A stretch of DNA of 58,080 nt from contig JABWBR010000040.1 of assembly GCA_013360405.1 (NCBI GenBank), positions 1 through 58,080 of the forward strand, given 5' to 3'. Positions 32,696-42,298 of the stretch are shown piece by piece (position 1 is the stretch's first letter; each line of letters opens with the position of its first letter). The notes beneath the pieces are model-generated. The model had not been told where the DNA came from and made no database searches. It was given only the letters and a program-made list of their open reading frames with translations. The DNA comes from Saprospiraceae bacterium (GTDB taxonomy: Bacteria; Bacteroidota; Bacteroidia; Chitinophagales; Saprospiraceae). The position numbers were made by a program, and so were the translations under genes.

Positions 32696-35101
32696 TTACC
32701 ATTCTACCATTATTCCGATGCTGGGTAACACTGTGCCCTGTGCGTCGTTGATGGTTTTGATGCGGTAGCGCTGTTGATCGATGGGCGCTTCCGGGTTTTC
32801 AATGATGGCGCCGCCGATGGGTTGGCCGTTTTCATCGAGGGGGCGGTCCAGGATGAGCTGGTCGTTGCCTATGGCGTTGCCGGTTATGTTTTCTATATCC
32901 AAATACAAATTAAGGCTCCATTTGTTGAAATACCACCTTTTATCTACGCGCAGGTCGATGGCGTTGCCGGCGTCGCTGCGCAGGGTATTTAGCCGGTTGA
33001 AGTTGCGGATGCCGCCGCCGTTGACGTCCCAGTTGAGTACCAGGCTGGAAGCGTCGCTAAACGGCGTTGCCGGCAGTCCCGACTGGAAACGCCAGTTGAT
33101 GCCTACTTCCCAGTCGCGTTTGAATTTTTTACCAAAAACGACATTTACAATATGCCGCGCATCCCACGACGAAGGGATGTATTTGCCGTTTTTGTCTTCA
33201 AATTCGCTCCAACCCAGCGTATACGACAGGATGCCGTAATAGCCTTTGTAAAGGCGCTGCTGGAATAAAAATTCGAGACCGTAGGCGCGCCCTTTTGAGC
33301 GGGGAATGGCCGGCTCGTTGCCCAATACGCCAAAGTCAGCGCCGAGGTTGGCTAGCGTCAGGCTGTCGCGCAGCAAAAACGGGTAGTTGTCGTACATTTT
33401 GTAATACCCCTCCACGGTAATACGGGAGCTGGCGGCGGTATTGAATTCGATGCCGCCCACGAGGTGGGTATTGCGGATGTATTTGATGCCGTTGTCGCGG
33501 TTGATCAGCCGGTCGTCTTCGCGGTAGCCCAACACGGTTAGCGGCGGCAACTGGTGGTAGATGCCGGTGTTGAAGTTGAGCGACAGCCGGTCGGTGAGCG
33601 AGTAGGCCAGCGAAAAACGCGGCGACAACTGGGTGAGCGGGTTGCTCATCTCTTCGGAGTAGTTGTTGGCGTCGGCGCGCAAACCTGCCGACAGCGACAG
33701 GCGCTCCTGCAACAATTTGCGGCTCATCTGCCCGAAGAAGAAGTATTTGTGCAGTTCGATGGCCGAGCTGAAATCTATGGTTTGCGGCCCCGCAGCCGTA
33801 AAGATGCGGTTGAAGGTGCGGTTGTTGTATTTTACATATTCGTAACCTACGCCGTAGTTGTATTTGTAATCGCCCACCTTGCCGGTATTTTCGATGCGCA
33901 GTTTGTTTTCGATTTCCTGCGAGCGGTAGCGCAGCAGGAGGTTGTCTTCCGAGCTATCGTCGTTTTTGAAATACTTTTCTGCTTCGTTGTTGAGCATGCT
34001 GCGGCTGAGCACAAACGTAAAAAAGCCCGACTGGCGGTAGCGCTTGTAAACGAGTCCGTTGGTGTAATTCCACTGTGGCGACACGGGCAGTCGGTCGAGC
34101 AGGAATTGCTGCTCTTCGGTTTCGTTGGCTTCGAGGTTGAGCGCAAACTGGTCGATGGCGCCCAGTCCGATAAACGTGATTTCGTTGTGCTCGTCGATGC
34201 GGTGTTTGATTTTGGCCTGGAAGTCGTTGTAGGTGGGCAGGAAGGGCAGTCCCAGCGCTTTAAACAAAAATTGCAGATAAGAGCGTCTGGCCGAGACCAG
34301 GTAAGTCGTTTTTTTGCCGATGGGGCCTTCCAGGGTGAGGCCGATGTCGGAGGCGCCTACCATAAAGTTGCCGCCGAGGCGGTCGCTGCGGCCGTCGCGC
34401 TGCTTGAAGTTGAACACCGAGCTCAGGGCATTGCCGCGGCCTGCCGGGAAAGCGCTGCTAAAAAAGTCGACTTCGCGGATAAAATTGACGTTGATAAGTC
34501 CTACGGGTCCTCCCGAAGAGCCCTGTGTGGCAAAGTGGTTGATATTGGGCACCTCTACGTCGTCGAGGAAAAATCGGTTTTCGTTGGGCGCGCCGCCGCG
34601 GATGATGAGGTCGTTGCGGAAGGAGGCGGAGGTGGTCACGCCGGGCAGCGACTGCACTACCCTCGAAATATCGCGGTTGCCGCCGGGGTTGCGCTGTATC
34701 TCCGCCACGCCGATGGTGCGCAGGGAGACGGGACTTTCTTCGGTTTTTCGGAAGGGCGAGGCCTGCACCACTACTTCCTGCAATTCCTCGGCGCTTTCTT
34801 CCAGTTCGAAATCCACTACCGCGGGTTTGGAATTGGTGACCTGTACTTCGAATTCGGTAACCTCGTTGAAGCCCAGGAAGCTGACTTTGATGTCGTAGAG
34901 CCCGGGTATTAAGCCGGTGATTTCGTAGTTACCCAGGTCGTCGGTGATGGCGCCCAGGTCGGTACCCACCACGATCACATTGGCAAAGCCGACGGGGTCG
35001 TTGTTGATGCCGTTGGTCACACGGCCTTTGACGATGCCGGTCTGGGCCGTGGCGAAGCCGGCAGCTATCAGTAATAAAGTTAGTAATCCGTATTTTTTCA
35101 T
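32696..35101 (-). CDS. TonB-dependent outer-membrane receptor
   Basis: This 801-residue receptor has a signal peptide and a carboxypeptidase-regulatory-like domain (about 22-105: VKGRVTNGINNDPVGFANV). The plug domain (about 125-225) has LPGVTTSASFRNDLIIRGG and GLINVNFIREVDFFSSAFP, and a 22-strand barrel ends GTVLPSIGIMVEW. It is not SusC-like, as it is shorter and lacks an SusD partner. The ligand cannot be told from the sequence; genes nearby give no clue beyond QueE. Export and uptake would depend on TonB. Confidence 0.9.
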   Translation of the reverse strand: MKKYGLLTLLLIAAGFATAQTGIVKGRVTNGINNDPVGFANVIVVGTDLGAITDDLGNYEITGLIPGLYDIKVSFLGFNEVTEFEVQVTNSKPAVVDFELEESAEELQEVVVQASPFRKTEESPVSLRTIGVAEIQRNPGGNRDISRVVQSLPGVTTSASFRNDLIIRGGAPNENRFFLDDVEVPNINHFATQGSSGGPVGLINVNFIREVDFFSSAFPAGRGNALSSVFNFKQRDGRSDRLGGNFMVGASDIGLTLEGPIGKKTTYLVSARRSYLQFLFKALGLPFLPTYNDFQAKIKHRIDEHNEITFIGLGAIDQFALNLEANETEEQQFLLDRLPVSPQWNYTNGLVYKRYRQSGFFTFVLSRSMLNNEAEKYFKNDDSSEDNLLLRYRSQEIENKLRIENTGKVGDYKYNYGVGYEYVKYNNRTFNRIFTAAGPQTIDFSSAIELHKYFFFGQMSRKLLQERLSLSAGLRADANNYSEEMSNPLTQLSPRFSLAYSLTDRLSLNFNTGIYHQLPPLTVLGYREDDRLINRDNGIKYIRNTHLVGGIEFNTAASSRITVEGYYKMYDNYPFLLRDSLTLANLGADFGVLGNEPAIPRSKGRAYGLEFLFQQRLYKGYYGILSYTLGWSEFEDKNGKYIPSSWDARHIVNVVFGKKFKRDWEVGINWRFQSGLPATPFSDASSLVLNWDVNGGGIRNFNRLNTLRSDAGNAIDLRVDKRWYFNKWSLNLYLDIENITGNAIGNDQLILDRPLDENGQPIGGAIIENPEAPIDQQRYRIKTINDAQGTVLPSIGIMVEW

Positions 35102-35179
35102 GTGTGGTTGATTAACCTGGGGTAAACAATCGGGGGGGCGTTTTGATTAAGGTTAAAGAATGTTTTCATTAATTTTATC

Positions 35180-35216
35180 TTGACTGGCACATTTATGTTG
35201 TGTATATTTGTACACA
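35180..35216 (+). promoter_or_regulatory. vapBC promoter with overlapping operator-like inverted repeat
   Basis: TTG (35180-35182) is followed after 20 nt by TATATTTG (35203-35210), a full Bacteroidota promoter match. An inverted repeat TGTGTA (35199-35204) / TACACA (35211-35216) overlaps the TATATTTG box. VapB antitoxins repress their own operons through such palindromes, so this is the likely operator. Confidence 0.7.
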
Positions 35217-35229
35217 TAACCTGTGTAAA

Positions 35230-35466
35230 ATGAAAAATTTGACCTTATCAATACCTGACGATTTGCTACGCCGCAGCCGGGAATATGCAGCCCAGCAAGG
35301 CACAACGCTCAATGAATTCATCCGCAATTTATTAAGGCAAGCCGTGAGCCCTCCTGAACAGGACCCCATCCAAAAACTATTATCACATACCAGGGATATA
35401 AAAATACAAACCAAAGATTGGAAATGGAACCGAAACGAACTATATGACAGGAAAGTACTTTCTTGA
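35230..35466 (+). CDS. vapB: VapB-type antitoxin
   Basis: This 78-residue protein begins MKNLTLSIPDDLLRRSREYAA, the ribbon-helix-helix start typical of CopG/VapB antitoxins. The C-terminal half (about 45-78) is basic and tryptophan-bearing (KDWKWNRNELYD), which probably wraps the toxin. The start at 35230 was chosen because the 10 residues upstream translate the operator. It overlaps the toxin gene by 23 bp. Confidence 0.85.
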   Translation: MKNLTLSIPDDLLRRSREYAAQQGTTLNEFIRNLLRQAVSPPEQDPIQKLLSHTRDIKIQTKDWKWNRNELYDRKVLS

Positions 35467-35869
35467 TACGAATTTCTTGGTGTACTGTTTCAGTGAGGAT
35501 GAATCAGATAAAAGCCAAACCTGCCAGCGAATCCTGGAAAAAGGTAGAGGCGAGGTGATGTTCGTGCTCAGTACGCAAGTGCTAAATGAATTTGCAGCCG
35601 TAATGCTGGGTAAATTCAAACAACCCCCACATAAAATTAAAGCTGTAATCAATGATTTAGCGCTACTTGAAGTTGTGACGGTAAATGCTGATCTCATTAA
35701 CGAAGCTATTGATATTCAAACGCTAAATCAGCTTTCATACTGGGATAGTGTAATTATTGCTGCGGCAAAAAGAGCTCAATGCCATACCGTTATAACCGAA
35801 GATATGCAAAATGGCGCCATCTTATCCGGGGTACGTATCCAAAGCCCATTTAATAGTGGAATACTGTGA
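35444..35869 (+). CDS. vapC: VapC-type PIN-domain ribonuclease toxin
   Basis: This 141-residue PIN-domain protein is the likely toxin of the pair. The acidic residues that bind metal are Asp in FLDTN (residue 8), Glu in LNEFAA, Asp in SYWDSVI and Asp in TEDMQNG. PIN toxins cut RNA, often tRNA, when the antitoxin is degraded. The two genes sit between a minus-strand TonB receptor gene and a plus-strand thioredoxin gene, a typical insertion place for TA modules. Confidence 0.92.
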   Translation: MTGKYFLDTNFLVYCFSEDESDKSQTCQRILEKGRGEVMFVLSTQVLNEFAAVMLGKFKQPPHKIKAVINDLALLEVVTVNADLINEAIDIQTLNQLSYWDSVIIAAAKRAQCHTVITEDMQNGAILSGVRIQSPFNSGIL

Positions 35870-35940
35870 TCCCCATTACAAAAAACTATACCCCTTCATC
35901 CTATTTTTGCCCCATCTAAACCGAATAGTCTCTCCAGCTT

Positions 35941-37119
35941 ATGGCATTCCACAAATTTGTCCTCTTTCTGCTCTTATTTTCTGCCACACAGGGGTGTAGT
36001 TCTACACAACCCGGCATTTCCGGCAAAATTACCCCACACCCCGACTGGAAACCAGTCCTCTACCTGGTGCAACCCCGCAGTTTTGCCGAGCTCAATGCCA
36101 ATTATGCAGGCATTGTGGTTGATTCTGCCGTGGCAGACAAAGCGGGTAATTTTAATTTTAAAAATATACCCAAAATCGAACGCCCAGGCTTGTATCAGAT
36201 TGAAATACAACGTAAGGAAAGCCGTTTTGCCAATAAATTGGAAGACGACGATATCTCCTCGGCTAATTATATGCCGGTATTGATAGCGCCTGGCGAAAAC
36301 ATATCGATTACAGCCCAATCCGATCGCTTTCAGGCCGGCTTTTCTATTGCAAAACCTTCTCCCGATAATCAGGCGTTGCTACAAGTGCGGGATATTCGTC
36401 ATCTGGCTTTCGCCAAATGGCAATCGGTTATGGCGGCTATTGACAACGATGAACACGCCATAATAGAACAGGAAAAAGCCCTGCTTGAATTTCAGCAACC
36501 CCTGATGGCATTCGCGGATACGACAAAATCAGCTTGGGCTGCTTTGTCCGCTACCCGCTGGGTGAGCCCCTCCAACGATTTCGAGCGCGTGCCCGAGTTT
36601 CTGCATCGCCAATGCGGGCGCTGGTCAAGCCAACAAGCCGAAATGCCTTTTGTAAGGCAACTATGCGACCAGGCCGGCGCCGAAAAACTGCCCGTGCTGG
36701 TCGGCGATATCATCCCCGATTTTCCACTGCCCACCCAGGCCGGCGATACGGTGGCCCTGAAAAGTCTGCTGGGAAATAAATTGACGATCCTCGATATCTG
36801 GGCCTCCTGGTGCGCCCCCTGCCGCCGCGAAAATCGCGAGGTGTTGGCGCCGCTCTGGGACAATTATCGCGATAAGGGCCTGCAAATCATCGGCTATTCT
36901 ATCGATAGCGGCGAAAACGCCTGGAAAAATGCGATCGCCAAGGACGGCGCGGTGTGGCCCCAAACCTCTCACCTCACCGGCGACGAGACACCCCTGATGG
37001 ACGCCCTCCGCATCCGCACGATTCCCGCCAATTTTATCCTGGATCAGGATGGCAAGGTGCTGGCGAAGAACCTCCATGGCGAGGAATTACGGCAATTCAT
37101 CGAAAATCGAATACCGTAG
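35941..37119 (+). CDS. Thioredoxin-family lipoprotein (TlpA-like, DUF4369-type N-terminus)
   Basis: This 392-residue lipoprotein has a signal peptide with lipobox (TQGC, Cys near residue 19). The N-terminal part (about 25-230) resembles DUF4369-type beta-sandwich domains (GNFNFKNIPKIERPGLYQIEI). The C-terminal thioredoxin domain (about 255-392) has the redox pair Cys291 and Cys294 in WASWCAPC. Such proteins reduce or isomerise disulfides in the periplasm, and the cis-Pro is in TIPANFIL. The stop codon lies inside a perfect palindrome. The gene is not obviously co-transcribed with VapBC (71-bp gap). Confidence 0.88.
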   Translation: MAFHKFVLFLLLFSATQGCSSTQPGISGKITPHPDWKPVLYLVQPRSFAELNANYAGIVVDSAVADKAGNFNFKNIPKIERPGLYQIEIQRKESRFANKLEDDDISSANYMPVLIAPGENISITAQSDRFQAGFSIAKPSPDNQALLQVRDIRHLAFAKWQSVMAAIDNDEHAIIEQEKALLEFQQPLMAFADTTKSAWAALSATRWVSPSNDFERVPEFLHRQCGRWSSQQAEMPFVRQLCDQAGAEKLPVLVGDIIPDFPLPTQAGDTVALKSLLGNKLTILDIWASWCAPCRRENREVLAPLWDNYRDKGLQIIGYSIDSGENAWKNAIAKDGAVWPQTSHLTGDETPLMDALRIRTIPANFILDQDGKVLAKNLHGEELRQFIENRIP

Positions 37120-37145
37120 AGACGCCATGCATGGCGTCTCTACGG
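37114..37145. terminator. Perfect 32-bp palindrome between convergent genes
   Basis: Positions 37114-37129 are the exact complement of 37130-37145 (half-site CCGTAGAGACGCCATG). It overlaps the stop codon of the thioredoxin gene and nearly touches the GlgB stop (37147), so it can act as a terminator for both. Palindromes of the GTAGAGACG type are, from memory, dispersed in Bacteroidota and cyanobacteria. Confidence 0.85.
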
Positions 37146-37146
37146 G

Positions 37147-39105
37147 TTAATCCGATTTTTTTCGGGATTTCCCGGTGTTGGTCTGTTTGGTCGATTTCTC
37201 TGCGCCGTGTTCTAATACCAGCACCGCCAGCGGCGGCAAATTGACCGAAATAACGTAGGGCCTGCCGTGTTTGGTTTCTTTTTTTGCTTTCGCAGATGCG
37301 GCAACCGCATAACCGCTGCCGCCGTAGACCTTGTCGTCGCTGTTGAGCGCGATTTTCCAGGTTCCGCCCTGGGGTACGCCCAACTCGTAGCCTTCGCGAA
37401 CTACCGGCGTGAAATTGCACACCACCAGTACAGGTTTATTGGCATTAGCGCCTTTTCGCAGGTAGGATAATACACTGTTGCTGAGGTCGTTGTGTTCCAC
37501 CCATTCAAAACCTTCGGGCGCAAACTGCTTTTCGTACAGCGCGGGTTGGTGGGTATAATAGTGGTTGAGCGCTTTTACCCAAGCTTTCATACCCTTGTGC
37601 ACGTCGTATTGCAACAGCCACCAATCGAGGCCTTTTTCGAGGCTCCACTCGCTGGTCTGTCCGAATTCGCCGCCCATAAATAGCAGGCGGGTGCCGGGGT
37701 GGGTAAACATATAGCCGAAAAGCGTGCGCAGGTTGGCGAATCGCTGCCATTCGTCGCCGGGCATGCGGCGTATCAAGGAGCCTTTGCCGTGCACCACTTC
37801 GTCGTGCGAGAGGGGCAACATGAAATTTTCACTAAAAGCATATACGATGCTGAAAGTGATCATGTTGTGGTGGTAGCGCCGGTGGATGGGGTCGTTTTTA
37901 AAATAATTGAGCGTATCGTGCATCCAGCCCATCATCCACTTCTGGCCGAAGCCGAGCCCGCCGGTAAAGACCGGGCGCGAAACGCCGCTCCAGGCCGTCG
38001 ATTCTTCGGCGATGGTGATGGCGTCGGGAAATTCTTTGTAGACGGTTTCGTTGAATTCTTTGAGGAAGGCGATAGCTTCCAGGTTTTCGTTGCCGCCGTA
38101 TTGATTGGGTATCCACTCGCCCTGCTTACGCGAGTAGTCGAGGTACAGCATGGAAGCCACGGCATCTACGCGAAGTCCGTCGGCGTGGTATATGTCGAGC
38201 CAAAATAAAGCATTGGAAATCAAGAAGCTGCGTACTTCGTTGCGACCGTAGTTGTAAATGCAGCTTTTCCAGTCAGGGTGAAAACCCAGCCGGGGGTCGG
38301 CATGGTCGTAGAGGTGGGTGCCGTCAAAGTCGGCCAGCCCGTGGGCGTCGCTGGGGAAGTGCGAGGGCACCCAATCGAGCAACACCCCGATGCCGGCCTG
38401 GTGGAAGGCGTCCATGAGGTACATGAAATCCTGCGGCGTACCGAAGCGACTGGTAGGCGCAAAATAGCCGGTGGTCTGGTAGCCCCACGACGGGAAATAG
38501 GGGTGTTCCATCACGGGCATAAACTCCACGTGGGTAAACTCCATTTCTTTCACATAACTCACCAGTTCGTCGGCCAGTTCGCGGTAGCTCAGCGATTCGG
38601 CGCCGCCGGCGCGTTTGCGCCAGGAGCCGATGTGGACTTCGTACACCGAAAAAGGCTTGTCGAGGGCGTTGACGGCGTGGCGGTTTTTCATCCAGCCCGA
38701 GTCGTTCCACTGGTATTCGAGGTCCCACACGATAGAAGCCGTATTGGGCGGGATTTCCCAGAAAAGGGCGTAGGGGTCGCCTTTTTGCAGGCGCCGCCCG
38801 TCGCGGGCGTGGACGTGGTATTTGTACAATGCCCCTTTGCCCACCCCTGGGATATAGCCTTCCCAGATGCCGGAGCCGTCCCAGCGGGGGTTGAGCGGGT
38901 GCGTGTGGCGGTTCCAGCCGTTGAAATCGCCTATTACCGAAACCGCTTGCGCGTTTGGCGCCCACACGGCAAAGTAGGCGCCGTGTTGCCCTTCCAGTTC
39001 CATCGGGTGACTGCCCAGCTTCTGGTAGATGCGAAAGTGTTTCCCCGCTTTAAACAGGTTGATATCGAATTCGGTAAAAAGACTGTAGGTGATTACGTTA
39101 GCCAT
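37147..39105 (-). CDS. glgB: 1,4-alpha-glucan branching enzyme
   Basis: This 652-residue GH13 enzyme transfers alpha-1,4 glucan segments to alpha-1,6 positions in glycogen. A CBM48 domain (about 25-125: GAYFAVWAPNAQAVSVIGDF) precedes the TIM barrel. The triad is Asp314 (GLRVDAVASM), Glu367 (TIAEEST) and a third Asp near 435 (LSHDEVVHGK); the 53-residue spacing of the first two equals that of E. coli GlgB. The C-terminal beta domain ends with a basic tail (KSTKQTNTGKSRKKSD). No other glycogen gene is in the window. Confidence 0.96.
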   Translation of the reverse strand: MANVITYSLFTEFDINLFKAGKHFRIYQKLGSHPMELEGQHGAYFAVWAPNAQAVSVIGDFNGWNRHTHPLNPRWDGSGIWEGYIPGVGKGALYKYHVHARDGRRLQKGDPYALFWEIPPNTASIVWDLEYQWNDSGWMKNRHAVNALDKPFSVYEVHIGSWRKRAGGAESLSYRELADELVSYVKEMEFTHVEFMPVMEHPYFPSWGYQTTGYFAPTSRFGTPQDFMYLMDAFHQAGIGVLLDWVPSHFPSDAHGLADFDGTHLYDHADPRLGFHPDWKSCIYNYGRNEVRSFLISNALFWLDIYHADGLRVDAVASMLYLDYSRKQGEWIPNQYGGNENLEAIAFLKEFNETVYKEFPDAITIAEESTAWSGVSRPVFTGGLGFGQKWMMGWMHDTLNYFKNDPIHRRYHHNMITFSIVYAFSENFMLPLSHDEVVHGKGSLIRRMPGDEWQRFANLRTLFGYMFTHPGTRLLFMGGEFGQTSEWSLEKGLDWWLLQYDVHKGMKAWVKALNHYYTHQPALYEKQFAPEGFEWVEHNDLSNSVLSYLRKGANANKPVLVVCNFTPVVREGYELGVPQGGTWKIALNSDDKVYGGSGYAVAASAKAKKETKHGRPYVISVNLPPLAVLVLEHGAEKSTKQTNTGKSRKKSD

Positions 39106-39191
39106 CGTTTGTCTATTATGGGTACGGCCGGTATAGGCGCAAGTGCAAAAATGGGGAACGGAGGTGAAAGTACAAAGAGATGAGGGAAAAG

Positions 39192-39268
39192 TTGTCGGTT
39201 ATGGGTTATCAGTTGTCGGTTCTTTGTCGATAGTAGTCGAGAACTGACAACCGACAACCGACAACTGA
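39192..39268. repeat. Inverted heptamer array (GTTGTCGG / CAACCGA)
   Basis: GTTGTCGG-type words (39192-39220) are followed by ACAACCGACAACCGACAAC words (39244-39268), so the array folds back on itself. The same words flank the sulfoxide reductase gene at 27303-27335 and 27882-27953. It fills the divergent gap between glgB and lemA. Confidence 0.85.
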
Positions 39269-39280
39269 CTACATTTATGC

Positions 39281-39288
39281 TATATTTG
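39281..39288 (+). promoter_or_regulatory. TATATTTG promoter box for lemA
   Basis: TATATTTG fits the Bacteroidota minus-7 element and lies 30 bp before the lemA start. No TTG is found at the expected distance upstream, where the repeat array ends, so the match is partial. Confidence 0.4.
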
Positions 39289-39318
39289 TTTATCTTTCTT
39301 CACCAAAACACCATTCCT

Positions 39319-39870
39319 ATGCTCATTTTCGCCATTGCGATAGTTGTATTGGCAATAGTAATAGTTGGCATGTACAACGGGCTGGTGCGCCAGCGCAACA
39401 AAGTAGACGAAGCCTGGGGTAATATTCAGGTGCAACTCAAGCGCCGCTTCGACCTCATTCCCAACCTGGTAGAAACCGTAAAAGGTTATGCTACCCACGA
39501 AAAAGAGACTTTCGAAAGATTGGTACAAGCCCGCAACTCTGCCTTGCAGGTGCCCACCGACGATGTAAGCGCCCAAGGCTCCGCTCAATCGATGGTGTCC
39601 AGCGCGCTGCGCTCGGTGCTCGCCGTGGTGGAAAATTATCCGGAATTAAAAGCCAATACCAATTTCCAGCAATTGATGAGCTCGCTGTCGGAAGTAGAAG
39701 ACAATCTGCAGATGTCGCGTCGCTACTACCAGGCTACGGTGCGCGACTTCAACAACAAATGCGAAACTTTTCCTTCAATGGTCATAGCCGGATTGTTCAA
39801 CTTCCAGCGCCGCCCGTTCTTCGAACTGGAAAACCCGGAAGAAGCCGAAAACGTACAGGTGAAATTCTAA
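39319..39870 (+). CDS. lemA: LemA family protein
   Basis: This 183-residue protein has one N-terminal membrane helix (about 1-20, MLIFAIAIVVLAIVIVGMY) and a long helical domain with the LemA signature: VRQRNKVDEAWGNIQVQLKRR and DLIPNLVETVKGYATHEKETF. The Met at 39319 was chosen because it starts the membrane helix; the residues ahead come from the promoter region. The gene is 3 bp upstream of the DUF2207 gene, a pairing seen widely in bacteria. The molecular role of LemA is not established. Confidence 0.93.
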   Translation: MLIFAIAIVVLAIVIVGMYNGLVRQRNKVDEAWGNIQVQLKRRFDLIPNLVETVKGYATHEKETFERLVQARNSALQVPTDDVSAQGSAQSMVSSALRSVLAVVENYPELKANTNFQQLMSSLSEVEDNLQMSRRYYQATVRDFNNKCETFPSMVIAGLFNFQRRPFFELENPEEAENVQVKF

Positions 39871-39873
39871 ATC

Positions 39874-42246
39874 ATGCGGAAATTCCTCCTCTTTTTGGCT
39901 TTCGCACTGTTGGGTCAAAACCTGGCAGCCGAAGCTTTTTATATTGATAAATACGACATCCGCGTGCGCCTGTCCAACGACGGAGTGCTGGATGTGGTAG
40001 AAACCATCGACGTCGTTTTTACCGAAGAACGGCACGGCATCATACGCAATATGCCTTTCCGGTATTACAACGAGGCTATTCCCAACGGCGAACAGGCCCG
40101 GCGAGCCTACAAGGGCAACGAGGAAATCACCCTTTTCTACAAAGATTTCCAGGTCGACGACTGGCAATTTGAAAGCTACAAAGAAGGCGATTACGAGGTG
40201 CTGCGCATCGGCGACCCCGACGAAACTGTCGACGGCGCCCAGCGCTTTGTCATCCGTTATAAGGTGTACAATGTGGTCAGCTTTTTCGATGACTTCAGCG
40301 AATTGTACTGGAATCTCATCGGCCAGGACTGGGATGTGCAGATTAATGCAGCTACTTTTCGGGTGGAGTGGGACAAGCCCATACCCGCCAATTACGAGGT
40401 GCGCCATTTTGTGTCCAGCGGATATTACGGCCGCACCGGCGGCAACGTGGAATACCGCCTCGATCCCGGCCGCCGTTTTCTGGAAGGCAAGACGACCAGT
40501 ATGCTCGGCGCCCATGAGGGATTGACGGTAGGCGTTTCTTTCCCCAAAGATTTTCTCCAACTGGTGCCCCTGCCGCCCGAAGCTATCGCCAAACGCGTGG
40601 TCATCCGCCGCCACGATACCGAAATTGACATTCAAAAAAACGGGATATCGAAAGTCAGGGAAGTATTTCAAATAAAAGTACTGGGAGATACCGAACGCTG
40701 GAAACGGTATTTTTACCCTTATATCGACGGCCTACCCACCGGTTTTTATAACCTGGCCGGCGGCAGGTACCGCTATGCCCTGCGCAACCTGGAAGTAGCC
40801 GGCGGCAAGCGTTGTTACTCCGGCTCCGGCGCCTGCGTCAAACTCGACCAACTCGACGACGAGGGAGTGGCCACAATCATCATCACTTATGAGCTCTATG
40901 GTAATTTACTAGCCGATGGCGACAGGCTGCTTTTTCAACACCCCGCACCCCTCAGCTTCGACGAGCCGGTGTTGCGCAAAAGCCTGCACATCACCTGGCC
41001 CGCCGGCGTCACCGACGTCGATTTTAACGCCTATGCCGACAACGACGAACAGCAGCGCGATCAAATCGACGTAAAAAAGGTAGGCTCTCACGCCGCCGAA
41101 GCCGTCATCACGGCATACCCGTTTATGGCGCCCGGCCATACGCTCGCATTCGACCTGGCGATACCCGGCGACGCTATTTCCGCCAGTCCGCCGTTTGCGT
41201 ATACCCAGGCATTGTGGTGGGTTAACAACAAATTCCTGTTCCTTCCTTTGTTAATTATCGGTTTGCTTTACGCAATATGGGACCGCTGGGGCCGCGACGA
41301 GCGCACTACACGGATGGTACACTACTACCCGCCTGCCGATCTGCCGCCTTCAGAAGCCGGCATCATCATCGACGACAAGTTGCACGACCGCGACCTGCTG
41401 GCGCTCATCCCGTATTGGGGCGCACAGGGATTGATAGAAATCACGGAGTTGGAAAAGAAATTCCTCTCGAGTCGGAATTACGAATTCAAGCTGGTGAACC
41501 AATTGCCTGCCGACCGTCCGGCTTATGAACAAACCATTTGGAGGGGGCTTTTTGGCTCCAATCCGGATATCGGCGAAAGAACACATCTGATCCAATTGCG
41601 CGATAAGTTTTACGTGCATTTTACTCAAGCCAAAAAACAACTCGAACAGCGCATCAAGGAACGAACATTTTACGTGCCGCGTTCGCGCGGCGCGGGCGTG
41701 TTGCTAATGGTATTGGGTATAATTGCTTGCGGTGTGGGTGTATTAGGCTTGGGTGTGGCCCTACTGACCGGCGACGACGTCGTCAGCCGCGAATTCGGCA
41801 TCGGCGTGCTGGTCAGCGCAATTGCAATGATTATTTTTGGTGTAAAAATGCCCAAAAAGGCGCCGATGGGACTGGAAGCCTACCAGCAGGCCGACGGCTT
41901 CAAAATGTTTGTCGAAGAAGCCGAGATGCCCCGACTGGAAGCTTTTCTGAAAGAAGATCCCCATTATTTCGATAAGACGTTGCCTTATGCCATGGTCTTT
42001 GATCGCGTAGAAGGTTGGGCCGAAAAATTCAAAGACCTCGCCGTGCCCACGCCCAATTGGTACCACGGCGACAGCTCGCGGCCGTTTTCTACTATCTATT
42101 TTACCAGCCAACTCAGCAATGCCATGCAATCGACCGGGAGTACGTTTGTGAGTACGCCCGCCCCCAAAAGCAGTAGCGGCGGTAGCTTTGGCGGCGGCGG
42201 TTTTTCCGGCGGCGGCTTCGGCGGCGGCGGCGGCAGTAGCTGGTAG
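39874..42246 (+). CDS. DUF2207 membrane protein with glycine-rich tail
   Basis: This 790-residue protein has a signal peptide, then a DUF2207 domain (about 20-310; YDIRVRLSNDGVLDVVETIDV, NMPFRYY) that probably lies in the periplasm. Membrane helices follow near 450-465 and at about 608-650 (GAGVLLMVLGIIACGVGVLG). A cytosolic segment separates the helix groups. The C-terminus is a Gly/Ser tail ending GGGGGSSW, typical of this family. It is translationally close to lemA, and the two products are likely to work together in the membrane; their function is unknown. Confidence 0.9.
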   Translation: MRKFLLFLAFALLGQNLAAEAFYIDKYDIRVRLSNDGVLDVVETIDVVFTEERHGIIRNMPFRYYNEAIPNGEQARRAYKGNEEITLFYKDFQVDDWQFESYKEGDYEVLRIGDPDETVDGAQRFVIRYKVYNVVSFFDDFSELYWNLIGQDWDVQINAATFRVEWDKPIPANYEVRHFVSSGYYGRTGGNVEYRLDPGRRFLEGKTTSMLGAHEGLTVGVSFPKDFLQLVPLPPEAIAKRVVIRRHDTEIDIQKNGISKVREVFQIKVLGDTERWKRYFYPYIDGLPTGFYNLAGGRYRYALRNLEVAGGKRCYSGSGACVKLDQLDDEGVATIIITYELYGNLLADGDRLLFQHPAPLSFDEPVLRKSLHITWPAGVTDVDFNAYADNDEQQRDQIDVKKVGSHAAEAVITAYPFMAPGHTLAFDLAIPGDAISASPPFAYTQALWWVNNKFLFLPLLIIGLLYAIWDRWGRDERTTRMVHYYPPADLPPSEAGIIIDDKLHDRDLLALIPYWGAQGLIEITELEKKFLSSRNYEFKLVNQLPADRPAYEQTIWRGLFGSNPDIGERTHLIQLRDKFYVHFTQAKKQLEQRIKERTFYVPRSRGAGVLLMVLGIIACGVGVLGLGVALLTGDDVVSREFGIGVLVSAIAMIIFGVKMPKKAPMGLEAYQQADGFKMFVEEAEMPRLEAFLKEDPHYFDKTLPYAMVFDRVEGWAEKFKDLAVPTPNWYHGDSSRPFSTIYFTSQLSNAMQSTGSTFVSTPAPKSSSGGSFGGGGFSGGGFGGGGGSSW

Positions 42247-42298
42247 AATTTCGGAATTCGGATTTCGGATTTCGGATTTATGCAGGGTACATAAGCAA

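Noticed and set aside
33554-34912. Long plus-strand ORF (452 codons) opposite the TonB receptor
   Set aside because: It is a shadow of a GC-rich gene with recognised plug and barrel sequence on the minus strand.
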